In this document: positions 35,342 through 42,332 of the stretch, piece after piece
Numbering within the stretch: the stretch's first letter is position 1
Layout of the letters: each line of letters starts with the position of its first letter
Assembly (NCBI GenBank): GCA_948467495.1
Contig: CAOKEO010000015.1
Span: forward strand, 1-42,332
Direction of reading: 5' to 3'
DNA from: an uncultured Clostridium sp.
GTDB taxonomy: Bacteria > Bacillota > Clostridia > TANB77 > CAG-508
DNA: 42,332 bases
Position numbers and translations under genes: made by a program
Notes under the pieces: generated by a model
The model's database searches: none
The model's input: only the letters and a program-made list of their open reading frames with translations
What the model was told of the DNA's origin: nothing

Positions 35342-37276
35342 ATGAGAATAACAGATGATTTATTTTTGAAAATGAATACATTACCTTGGCAAGCGCTATT
35401 TGATTATGCTAAAAGTAAAGAAATAAAAGAAGAGGAAATAAAAAATAAGGATAAAAAAGAGATAATTTTTATATTAGATAATAAAAACCTTATACATATT
35501 GATGAAATAAACAAGTTAGTAGAAGATTATATATATGGAAATAGAGTTACTTTTTCATTATGGAGATTTAATGAAAAGTTAGAAGACGAAAATATATTAA
35601 ATATAAAAAAATTAGAAGGAAAAAATGTAGAATGTAATTTGCCTGAATATAGAAAAGTACATATTCAAAGAGTAAATGAATATGAAGATAGACTAGAAAT
35701 ATTATATGTTTATAGTAAAGTATATTCATATACCAATGAAAATGGAAAACTGGATCAAGTTTGGGAACAACATCGAGGTTGCTCGTGGATTGGAAAAAGT
35801 AAATCATATGTGGCCAATATAGTAAAACATGAAAAAATGACACAAATATTTATAAATACAATTGCAAGCAATATAACGAAATCCATAACTCAAATGAAAC
35901 CTCCTATATCAGCACTAAATAGAATATTTACTGATAGTGTTATGAGTAAAATTGTTTTACAAGGAGAAAATGGAGAAAAAACTGCAATTTCACGTTCAGA
36001 TGGATTTACTGATGAACAACAAGAAGAAGTAAAAAGGATTAAAAATAAAAGATTCAACACTTCAGGAAGCTACATAACAAAAATTATTGAGGATAAAACA
36101 GCTACTATCAGATATAATGTTGTAAAAGGAAATATTAGTATTTTAAAGCATTTATCTTCAAAAATATTATTTGATTGGACTAAATTGGCAATTGATATTA
36201 TATTTGAAGAAATAGATAAACTAAAAGGACAAGATGCAAAAGTGATTTTTGAAGAAATGGGATTAAAATTAAAATGGTCACTGTTATCATTAAAAGAACA
36301 AGAGAAAATGAATTGGTTCTTAACGCAGATTATTGTAAATATAAATAATTGTGAACAACAAACTATGGTTCCAGATAATGTAAAAGCAATATTAAATAAA
36401 GAAGATTTATTTATAAAAGTTGTTAGACCTTATTGTGAACAATGTGATTCTTATGAGATAGTAAAATGTTCAGAATGTGGAAAAGTTATAAACACTAAAG
36501 ATATTTTAATAAAGAGTTGTGAATGTGGTGCTATATTGAATCCAGTTTGTGGGGAAGGACATAGAGTAACACTAGATAAATATTGGTATATACCTACTGA
36601 AAAATTTAAACAAATGATTAATGTAAATTTAAAACAAATTTTGAACAATGATGAATTAAACTATGAAATTTGCATAATGGATGATATGATGTTTTTTAGA
36701 ACAAATATAGATGAAAATTCGGGAGAAGAAATATTTTTCTATGAAATAGATTGTTTTAAAAATGACAAAACAGCCATAACAGAAAAAAATAAAGAATTTG
36801 CTATAAGTATGAAAGAAAAATGTGGAAGAGACTGTTCGGTAGAAAAAATAGAAAAATGTAAAGTTGATAAAGACATGATATGTTTGCCCAAAGTATTTTA
36901 TAATATATTACCAGGCTTTATACCACAACCACATAAAGGAGGAGAATATGGAGATATTTCTGCTCAAATTATATCAAAGAATAAAAAATATGAAATGAAG
37001 GGAATAATTAAGAAAAATTCTTCTAAAAGTGCTAATAAGAAGAATATTAGATTATTATCTACAAGCAAAGAAGGAAGCGAAATTATAAGACAATTTGTTG
37101 AACAAGGTATGTGTGATCAAAGGTGTGAAATGATTTTTATTGTAATACCTCAAAACATAGATAATTCATTAAAAGGAACTTTAAGATTTTTGGCGAGATT
37201 ATCAAACAAAAAAATAGTGTTTATAGAATTAGAAGAATTATGTATGATTTTAAAGCAAGGAAAAATAGTTGAATAG
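35342..37276 (+). CDS. Unknown 644-residue protein with zinc ribbon and possible PD-(D/E)xK nuclease domain
   Basis: I start at ATG 35342 (MRITDDLFLKMNT), after GGGGGAT; the upstream TTG lies on the ribosome-binding site. The N-terminal 300 residues are not recognised, but include IVQGENGEKTAISRSDGFTDEQ and an acidic DYIYGNRVTFSLW region. A zinc-ribbon lies at about 365-400 (CEQC...CSECGK...CECG...CGEG). The C-terminal part has GEYGDI with Asp538, then YEMKGI with E551-x-K553, and a later KKIVFIELEEL strand. This arrangement fits the PD-(D/E)xK nuclease fold. It has its own promoter and directly precedes type I hsdR. It may be an accessory restriction factor or a separate nuclease defence. 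Function inferred, not known. Confidence 0.65.
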   Translation: MRITDDLFLKMNTLPWQALFDYAKSKEIKEEEIKNKDKKEIIFILDNKNLIHIDEINKLVEDYIYGNRVTFSLWRFNEKLEDENILNIKKLEGKNVECNLPEYRKVHIQRVNEYEDRLEILYVYSKVYSYTNENGKLDQVWEQHRGCSWIGKSKSYVANIVKHEKMTQIFINTIASNITKSITQMKPPISALNRIFTDSVMSKIVLQGENGEKTAISRSDGFTDEQQEEVKRIKNKRFNTSGSYITKIIEDKTATIRYNVVKGNISILKHLSSKILFDWTKLAIDIIFEEIDKLKGQDAKVIFEEMGLKLKWSLLSLKEQEKMNWFLTQIIVNINNCEQQTMVPDNVKAILNKEDLFIKVVRPYCEQCDSYEIVKCSECGKVINTKDILIKSCECGAILNPVCGEGHRVTLDKYWYIPTEKFKQMINVNLKQILNNDELNYEICIMDDMMFFRTNIDENSGEEIFFYEIDCFKNDKTAITEKNKEFAISMKEKCGRDCSVEKIEKCKVDKDMICLPKVFYNILPGFIPQPHKGGEYGDISAQIISKNKKYEMKGIIKKNSSKSANKKNIRLLSTSKEGSEIIRQFVEQGMCDQRCEMIFIVIPQNIDNSLKGTLRFLARLSNKKIVFIELEELCMILKQGKIVE

Positions 37277-37298
37277 GAGTGAAATACTTCTATTTTTA

Positions 37299-37327
37299 TT
37301 GTAAAAAAATGCCTTTTATGCTAGAAT
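37299..37327 (+). promoter_or_regulatory. Possible promoter for hsdR
   Basis: TTGTAA (37299-37304), a 17-base spacer, then TAGAAT (37322-37327). It is weaker than consensus. It suggests hsdR-hsdM are transcribed separately from the upstream gene. Confidence 0.5.
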
Positions 37328-37362
37328 AATATCGAATAATTATATAAAATGGGGGCTAATAT

Positions 37363-40116
37363 ATGTCTAAAGAATATGAAAGTGAGGCAATGCTAGAAGA
37401 AAAATTAATACAGCATCTAGAATTACTCGGGTATACAAGGATTAATCTAAAAAACATAGATGATGTAAAAGAAAATTTCAGAAAACAAGTAAATAAGCAT
37501 AATATAGAAGAACTAAAAGGAAAAGAATTATCAGATAGAGAATTTGATAAATTATATACAATAATTACTGGTAAAGGTGTTTTTGCTAGTAGTAAAATTT
37601 TAAGAGAAAAGCAATGTTTAGAAAGAGATAATGGAGAAAAAATATACATAGAATTATTCAATACTAGACAATGGTGTAAGAATATATATCAAGTTTCAAA
37701 TCAGATAACAAGTATTACTGGAGAAAAAGAAACTAGATATGATGTAACTTTATTTGTTAATGGATTACCATTAATACAAATAGAATTAAAAGCAAGAGGA
37801 AAGACATTAAAAGAGGCAGTAAATCAAATCGAAAGATATAGAAGAACATCATATAAAGAATTATACAAATTTATTCAAATATATGTTGTAAGTAATGGTG
37901 TAAATACAAAATACTTTGCAAATACAGATGGAGAAATAAACTTTGGATATACCTTTTTCTGGACAGATGAAGAAAATAACAGAATTAGTAATCTAAGTGA
38001 ATTCTCAATGTATTTTTTAGAAAAATGCTTTATATCTAAGATGATTGCTAGATATATGGTTATTAATGAAACAGACAAACAATTAATGGTAATGAGACCA
38101 TATCAAGTATATGCAGTTGAAGCATTAGTAAATCAAGCCAAAGAAACTAATAATAATGGATATATATGGCATACAACAGGTTCAGGAAAAACACTCACAT
38201 CATTTAAAGCAAGTCAAATTTTAGCAAATGAGCCAGATATTAAACAAGTATTTTTCTTGGTAGATAGAAAAGATTTAGATACACAAACATTTGATGAATT
38301 TAATAAATTTGAACCTGGTTCAGTAGACTTTACAAATAGTACATATAAATTAGTAAAAAATATACAAGATTCAACAAAGCCACTAATCATAACGACAATT
38401 CAAAAAATGGCAAATGCTATTAGTAGTCCAAGATATTCTGAATTAATGGAAAAGTACAGAGATGAAAAAGTTGTATTTATTATAGATGAATGTCATAGAA
38501 GTCAATTTGGTGATATGCATAAAGCTATAAAAATGCACTTTAATAAGGCTCAGTATTTTGGATTTACAGGCACACCAAGATTTCCAGAAAATAAAAGTCA
38601 AGATGGAAGAACTACAGCAGATATTTTTGAAAAATATTTACACAAATATTTATTAAAAGATGCTATTAGTGATGGAAACGTGCTAGGATTTTCAGTAGAT
38701 TATTATAAAACAATAGATGCAAATTTAGATAATATAGATTATGTAGAAGTTGAGGGAATTAATACAGAAGAAGCTTATATGGCAGATGAAAGAATTAATA
38801 ATGTTACTGAAGGAATACTTACAATGCATCCATTAAAAACAAATGATATGACATATACAGCTATATTTGCAACCTCAGGTATACCACAATTAGTAAAATA
38901 TTATGATTGTTTTAAATCCAAAAAAACCGACTTAAAAATTGCTGCAATATTTACATATGGTCCAAATGAAGATTATGAAGGTAAAGATGAACTTTCATGT
39001 CAAAGTTTAGAAAGAATTATAAATGATTATAATAAAATATTTGATACAAATTATTCTGTAAATACATTTGATGGATATTTTAAAGATGTTTCTAAAAGAG
39101 TAAAAAATGCAGAAATAGATATTCTAATTGTAGTAAATATGTTTTTAACTGGATTTGATAGCAAAAAGTTAAATACATTATATGTAGATAAAGCTTTAAA
39201 ACATCATGATTTAATACAGGCATTTTCAAGAACAAATAGAGTAGAGAAAGCAACAAAAACACAAGGAAATATAGTAAGTTTTAGAACAACGAAAAAAGCT
39301 GTAGATAATGCTATAAGAACTTTTTCTGATACAAGTGATCCAGATGAAGTTTTATTAAAGTCATATGAGTATTATAAAGAAAAATTTATTGAAGTAGCAA
39401 CGAAATTAAAAGAAGCTGTTCCAACAGTTGAATTTATAGATACAATACAATCAGAAGAAGAGAAGAAGAAATTTATAGTTATATTTAGAGAATTAACTAA
39501 AATTTTAATAAAACTTAGAATATTTAGAGAATTTAAATTTACTGAAGAAGAAGTCCTTATATCGCATCAAGAGTATCTAGATTATAAGAGTAAATATTTA
39601 GATTTAGCTACAGGTAGAGAAGCACAGAATAAAGTCAGCATATTAAATGATATTGATTTTGAATTAGAATTAATGTATACAGATAAAATAAATGTGGACT
39701 ACATATTAAACTTGATGAAATCAATTGATTTAACAAATAAAGAACAAGCTAATAAAGATATCAAAGATATTTTAAATAAATTAGAAAATGCAGATAATAA
39801 AGACTTAAGATTAAAATCTGATTTGATTAGAGAATTCTTAAATAAAATAATACCTACACTTAATGAAAATGATTCAGTAGAAGAAAATTATTATAATTTT
39901 ATGGATGAGCATAGGAGAAAAGAAATTGAAGAAATTGCTAAAAAATATGATATTGAGATTGATTTATTAAATGATATCATTGGTGAATATGAATACTCTG
40001 GAATTTTAGATACTGGAAAAATAAAAGAAAAAATAGACAAACCATTGATAGAAAAAGTTAATATAACAAAATCAATTAAAGAGTTTATAGAAAATTTAAT
40101 AAATAAATTCAAATAA
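37363..40116 (+). CDS. hsdR: Type I restriction endonuclease subunit HsdR
   Basis: 917-residue motor and nuclease subunit of a type I restriction-modification complex; it translocates and cuts unmethylated DNA. The N-terminal nuclease motif is D127...E141-x-K143 (in LIQIELKARG). The helicase motor has Walker A TTGSGKT (271-277), the DECH box (375-378, IIDECHRS) and GFTGTPRF. Later helicase motifs include MFLTGFDSKKLN and HDLIQAFSRTNR. The length and order match the family. It starts 87 bases after the unknown gene with GGGGG upstream. The hsdM start is 14 bases after its stop, so the two are cotranscribed. Confidence 0.97.
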   Translation: MSKEYESEAMLEEKLIQHLELLGYTRINLKNIDDVKENFRKQVNKHNIEELKGKELSDREFDKLYTIITGKGVFASSKILREKQCLERDNGEKIYIELFNTRQWCKNIYQVSNQITSITGEKETRYDVTLFVNGLPLIQIELKARGKTLKEAVNQIERYRRTSYKELYKFIQIYVVSNGVNTKYFANTDGEINFGYTFFWTDEENNRISNLSEFSMYFLEKCFISKMIARYMVINETDKQLMVMRPYQVYAVEALVNQAKETNNNGYIWHTTGSGKTLTSFKASQILANEPDIKQVFFLVDRKDLDTQTFDEFNKFEPGSVDFTNSTYKLVKNIQDSTKPLIITTIQKMANAISSPRYSELMEKYRDEKVVFIIDECHRSQFGDMHKAIKMHFNKAQYFGFTGTPRFPENKSQDGRTTADIFEKYLHKYLLKDAISDGNVLGFSVDYYKTIDANLDNIDYVEVEGINTEEAYMADERINNVTEGILTMHPLKTNDMTYTAIFATSGIPQLVKYYDCFKSKKTDLKIAAIFTYGPNEDYEGKDELSCQSLERIINDYNKIFDTNYSVNTFDGYFKDVSKRVKNAEIDILIVVNMFLTGFDSKKLNTLYVDKALKHHDLIQAFSRTNRVEKATKTQGNIVSFRTTKKAVDNAIRTFSDTSDPDEVLLKSYEYYKEKFIEVATKLKEAVPTVEFIDTIQSEEEKKKFIVIFRELTKILIKLRIFREFKFTEEEVLISHQEYLDYKSKYLDLATGREAQNKVSILNDIDFELELMYTDKINVDYILNLMKSIDLTNKEQANKDIKDILNKLENADNKDLRLKSDLIREFLNKIIPTLNENDSVEENYYNFMDEHRRKEIEEIAKKYDIEIDLLNDIIGEYEYSGILDTGKIKEKIDKPLIEKVNITKSIKEFIENLINKFK

Positions 40117-40130
40117 AGGGAGAAGAAAAA

Positions 40131-41705
40131 ATGGATGTAGCAGAAAAACAAAATAAACAACAATCAGAATTACACTCTAAATTATGGAGTATGGCTAATG
40201 ATTTAAGAGGAACAATGGATGCTTCCGAGTTTAAAAATTACATATTAGGATTAATATTTTATAGATTTTTATCTGAAAGATTAGTAAGCTATATTGAAGG
40301 AAATTTATTAAATCAAGATAAATTATCATATGAAGAAGCATGGAAAAAAGAAGAATATAGAGAGGCTATAATTGAAGATTTAACAAAAGATAGCGATGTT
40401 GGTTATGTAATAGAACCAGAATATCTATTTTCAAATTTAATAAAATTAATAGAAACAGGAAACTTTGACATATCAATATTAAATAAAGCAATTACTAAAG
40501 TTTCAGAATCAACCTTTGGAAATGCTAGTCAACGTGACTTTGAAAATTTATTTGAGGATATGGATTTAAACTCTTCAAAATTAGGTAGAGGAGAAAAAGA
40601 AAGAAGCAAACTAATAGGAACAATAATGCAAAAAATCAATGATATAGACTTTGCTTTTGAAGATACTGAAATAGATGTATTAGGAGATGCATATGAATAT
40701 TTAATAGGTCAATTTGCAGCAAGTGCTGGTAAAAAAGCAGGAGAATATTATACACCACAACAAGTTTCAAATATACTTGCTAAAATAGTAACAATGGAAA
40801 TAAAAGATTTAAAAAATGTATATGATCCAACTTGTGGCTCAGGTTCATTATTATTAAGAGTTGCAAGACAAAAAGATGTAAAAGTTAGTTCTTTTTATGG
40901 ACAAGAAAAAGTTAGTACAACATATAACTTAGCTAGAATGAATATGTTACTTCATAGAGTTCCATTTAACAGATTTGATATTTATAATGGTGATACATTG
41001 GAGAATCCAAGTGAAGAACATATGAAGATGAGATTCCAAGCAATAGTAGCAAATCCACCATATTCAGCTCAATGGTCAGCAGACCAAAAGTTCTTAAATG
41101 ATGAAAGATTTAGTAATTATGGAAAATTAGCTCCAAAATCTAAAGCAGATTATGCATTTATACAACATATGATTTACCTACTAGATGATAATGGAACAAT
41201 GGCAGTAGTTCTACCACATGGTGTATTATTTAGAGGAGCAAGTGAAGGCGTTATTAGACAATACTTAATAGAGAACAAGAATTATCTAGATGCTGTTATT
41301 GGATTACCAGCTAATATATTTTATGGTACTTCAATTCCAACTTGTATATTAGTATTCAAAAAATGTAGGACAAGCGATAATGTGTTATTTATAGATGCAT
41401 CAAAAGACTTTGAACCTGGTAAAAATCAAAATAGATTAAGAGATGAAGATGTTGATAAAATTATAAATACATATAAAGATAGAAAAGAGATTGAGAAATA
41501 TGCTCATTTAGCTACAATGGATGAAATAAAAGAAAATGATTATAATCTTAATATCCCAAGATATGTAGATACTTTTGAAGAGGAAGAAGAAATTGATTTA
41601 GATGCTGTTCAATCTGAACTAGAAAGAATTGATGAGGAAGATAAAAAAGTAACAGAAGAACTTAATAAATATCTTAAAGAATTAGGATTAAAGGAATTAA
41701 AATAA
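40131..41705 (+). CDS. hsdM: Type I DNA methyltransferase subunit HsdM
   Basis: 524 residues; N6-adenine methyltransferase subunit. An N-terminal helical domain (about 10-170) leads to motif I, DPTCGSGSLLL (232-242), for S-adenosylmethionine. Motif IV NPPY is at 308-311 for adenine. TPQQVSNILAKIV precedes motif I as expected. The end is acidic and coiled (EEEEEIDLDAVQSELERI), typical for contact with HsdS. It should recognise DNA only through an HsdS subunit. The neighbouring hsdS lies on the other strand. Confidence 0.97.
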   Translation: MDVAEKQNKQQSELHSKLWSMANDLRGTMDASEFKNYILGLIFYRFLSERLVSYIEGNLLNQDKLSYEEAWKKEEYREAIIEDLTKDSDVGYVIEPEYLFSNLIKLIETGNFDISILNKAITKVSESTFGNASQRDFENLFEDMDLNSSKLGRGEKERSKLIGTIMQKINDIDFAFEDTEIDVLGDAYEYLIGQFAASAGKKAGEYYTPQQVSNILAKIVTMEIKDLKNVYDPTCGSGSLLLRVARQKDVKVSSFYGQEKVSTTYNLARMNMLLHRVPFNRFDIYNGDTLENPSEEHMKMRFQAIVANPPYSAQWSADQKFLNDERFSNYGKLAPKSKADYAFIQHMIYLLDDNGTMAVVLPHGVLFRGASEGVIRQYLIENKNYLDAVIGLPANIFYGTSIPTCILVFKKCRTSDNVLFIDASKDFEPGKNQNRLRDEDVDKIINTYKDRKEIEKYAHLATMDEIKENDYNLNIPRYVDTFEEEEEIDLDAVQSELERIDEEDKKVTEELNKYLKELGLKELK

Positions 41706-41709
41706 CAGG

Positions 41710-41740
41710 AAAGACTACACTTTAAATGGTGTAGTCTTTT
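41710..41740. terminator. Bidirectional terminator between hsdM and inverted hsdS
   Basis: AAAGACTACAC (41710-41720) pairs perfectly with GTGTAGTCTTT (41729-41739). The A/T ends allow function in both directions. It overlaps the hsdS stop codon at 41739-41741. Confidence 0.85.
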
Positions 41741-42332
41741 AAATAAACATTTGTTGAAGTAATGATTTTTTCATAATATTTAGATTATCTAACTTTTGTT
41801 GTTCAATAAAAAGTTTGTTGTTAAGAACATTAAAAATATTAGATATTTTATTTTGAATCTCTAATGATGGCAATTTAACTTTTATATTTGCCATTACATT
41901 ATTCATCAATTTTGGATTCCCAACATAAGAAACATGCTTAGGAGTTTCATAATTTAATAAATCTGCTGTAAATAAATTTATATAAGATGAATTATCTGAT
42001 GAATATAGTAGACCACATACATTAGTGCATCTAAATTTGCCATTTCTATAAAAAACTTTACCAGCATTGGCACCATCTGTTGTCCAAGTTAAAAATTTAC
42101 CATCGAAGTCATATGTTTTATCATAGCCTAATATTCCATAATTTGAAGTTTGAGAAGAATAAACAGGATATTTATATTCTTCGTTAGGAATATCTCTTAA
42201 ATTATTTTTTGGAATTACTTGTCCACGAGTAAGTGAAAATAAGTTTTCAATCTTGTATTCAGTCCAATTTTGAGAGTTAGATTTTAATCTTTGGATTAGT
42301 CCTATTTTATATATCTTAAGGGCTTCGATTTT
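41739..42332 (-). CDS. hsdS: Type I specificity subunit HsdS, C-terminal part, inverted (5' end outside window)
   Basis: Opposite-strand frame open from the right edge to TAA at 41741-41739, 197 residues. It starts in the central conserved helix (KIEALKIYKIGLIQRLKSNS). A target-recognition domain follows, WTEYKIENLFSLTRGQVI, then YPVYSSQTSNYGILGYDKTY and WTTDGANAGKVFY. It ends in the C-terminal conserved helix (IQNKISNIFNVLNN...KKSLLQQMFI). This is the second half of an HsdS, which sets the DNA sequence the complex recognises. Being convergent with hsdM, it cannot be read from the hsdM promoter in this orientation, which is a hallmark of invertible hsdS loci. Confidence 0.93.
   Translation of the reverse strand, partial: KIEALKIYKIGLIQRLKSNSQNWTEYKIENLFSLTRGQVIPKNNLRDIPNEEYKYPVYSSQTSNYGILGYDKTYDFDGKFLTWTTDGANAGKVFYRNGKFRCTNVCGLLYSSDNSSYINLFTADLLNYETPKHVSYVGNPKLMNNVMANIKVKLPSLEIQNKISNIFNVLNNKLFIEQQKLDNLNIMKKSLLQQMFI

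Larger units (their letters stand above)
28968..42332. mobile_element. Integrative element B (tRNA-fMet site), continues past right edge
   Basis: It begins after the tRNA-like junction. Bases 29040-29060 hold a GGGCAC repeat pair, comparable to the arm repeats of element A. Then come a leftward integrase and repressor, followed by rightward excisionase-like, replication, recombination and cargo genes. No structural phage or conjugation genes appear in the window. Its right end lies outside. Bases 28968-29274 hold only att and arm sequences and a terminator-like hairpin (AGAGTCGCAA with TTGCAGGCTCT). Confidence 0.75.

Noticed and set aside
20177..42332. Complete prophage or conjugative element
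   Set aside because: Integration, regulation and replication genes are present, but no capsid, tail, terminase, recognisable relaxase or secretion genes appear in the window.

Overview
The window is AT-rich, uses the standard code with strong GGAGG-type ribosome-binding sites, and carries a Bacillota-type gene set (topA, dinB, DUF975-type membrane protein, yraN-dprA-comM). It looks like the chromosome of a low-GC Gram-positive, probably a clostridial anaerobe. I cannot name the species from sequence alone.

Layout. (1) About 1-4030 is recombination debris: the C-terminal part of a large serine recombinase entering from the left edge, a second large serine recombinase broken by a frameshift and a nonsense codon, and a small unknown gene. 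(2) 4046-19315 is core chromosome. It holds a tRNA-Gly/tRNA-Cys operon, topA, a small unknown protein, a membrane protein, DNA polymerase IV, a secreted lysozyme-like hydrolase, an SDR enzyme, a surface protein, a polysaccharide deacetylase, thymidylate kinase, a dGTPase-type HD enzyme and the comM-dprA-yraN operon. Two nested fold-back (inverted-repeat) elements sit between thymidylate kinase and the dGTPase, and a third lies just upstream of comM. (3) 19828-20176 is an initiator tRNA (fMet) locus that has been used repeatedly as an integration site: a promoter with the 5' half of the tRNA, a roughly 190-base scar that looks like the end of a lost sister element, then an intact tRNA. (4) Element A (about 20177-28919) has a replication-like HTH protein, a winged-helix-like protein, a cargo operon and an excisionase/tyrosine integrase pair at its right end. 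(5) 28920-28967 is a second 3' half of an initiator tRNA and forms the junction. (6) Element B (about 28968 to beyond the right edge) has, in order, a tyrosine integrase and repressor facing left, then excisionase-like, replisome-organizer, DnaC-like and RusA-like genes, a paralogue of element A's winged-helix-like protein, and a restriction cargo.

How the parts fit. Elements A and B share a plan: an integration module at one tRNA, a small replication module, a roughly 315-residue winged-helix-like protein next to a DNA hairpin, then cargo. Neither shows phage structural genes, a recognisable relaxase or conjugation genes in this window, so they resemble small satellite-type integrative elements. 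Element A's cargo is a tight operon of nucleotide-handling enzymes (NUDIX, two HD hydrolases, two nucleoside deoxyribosyltransferase-like proteins) with a GNAT, a ferredoxin and an SDR. Element B's cargo is a 644-residue unknown protein with a zinc ribbon and a possible PD-(D/E)xK nuclease motif, followed by type I hsdR and hsdM and an hsdS on the opposite strand. These two cargo blocks are the best candidates for undescribed biology here.
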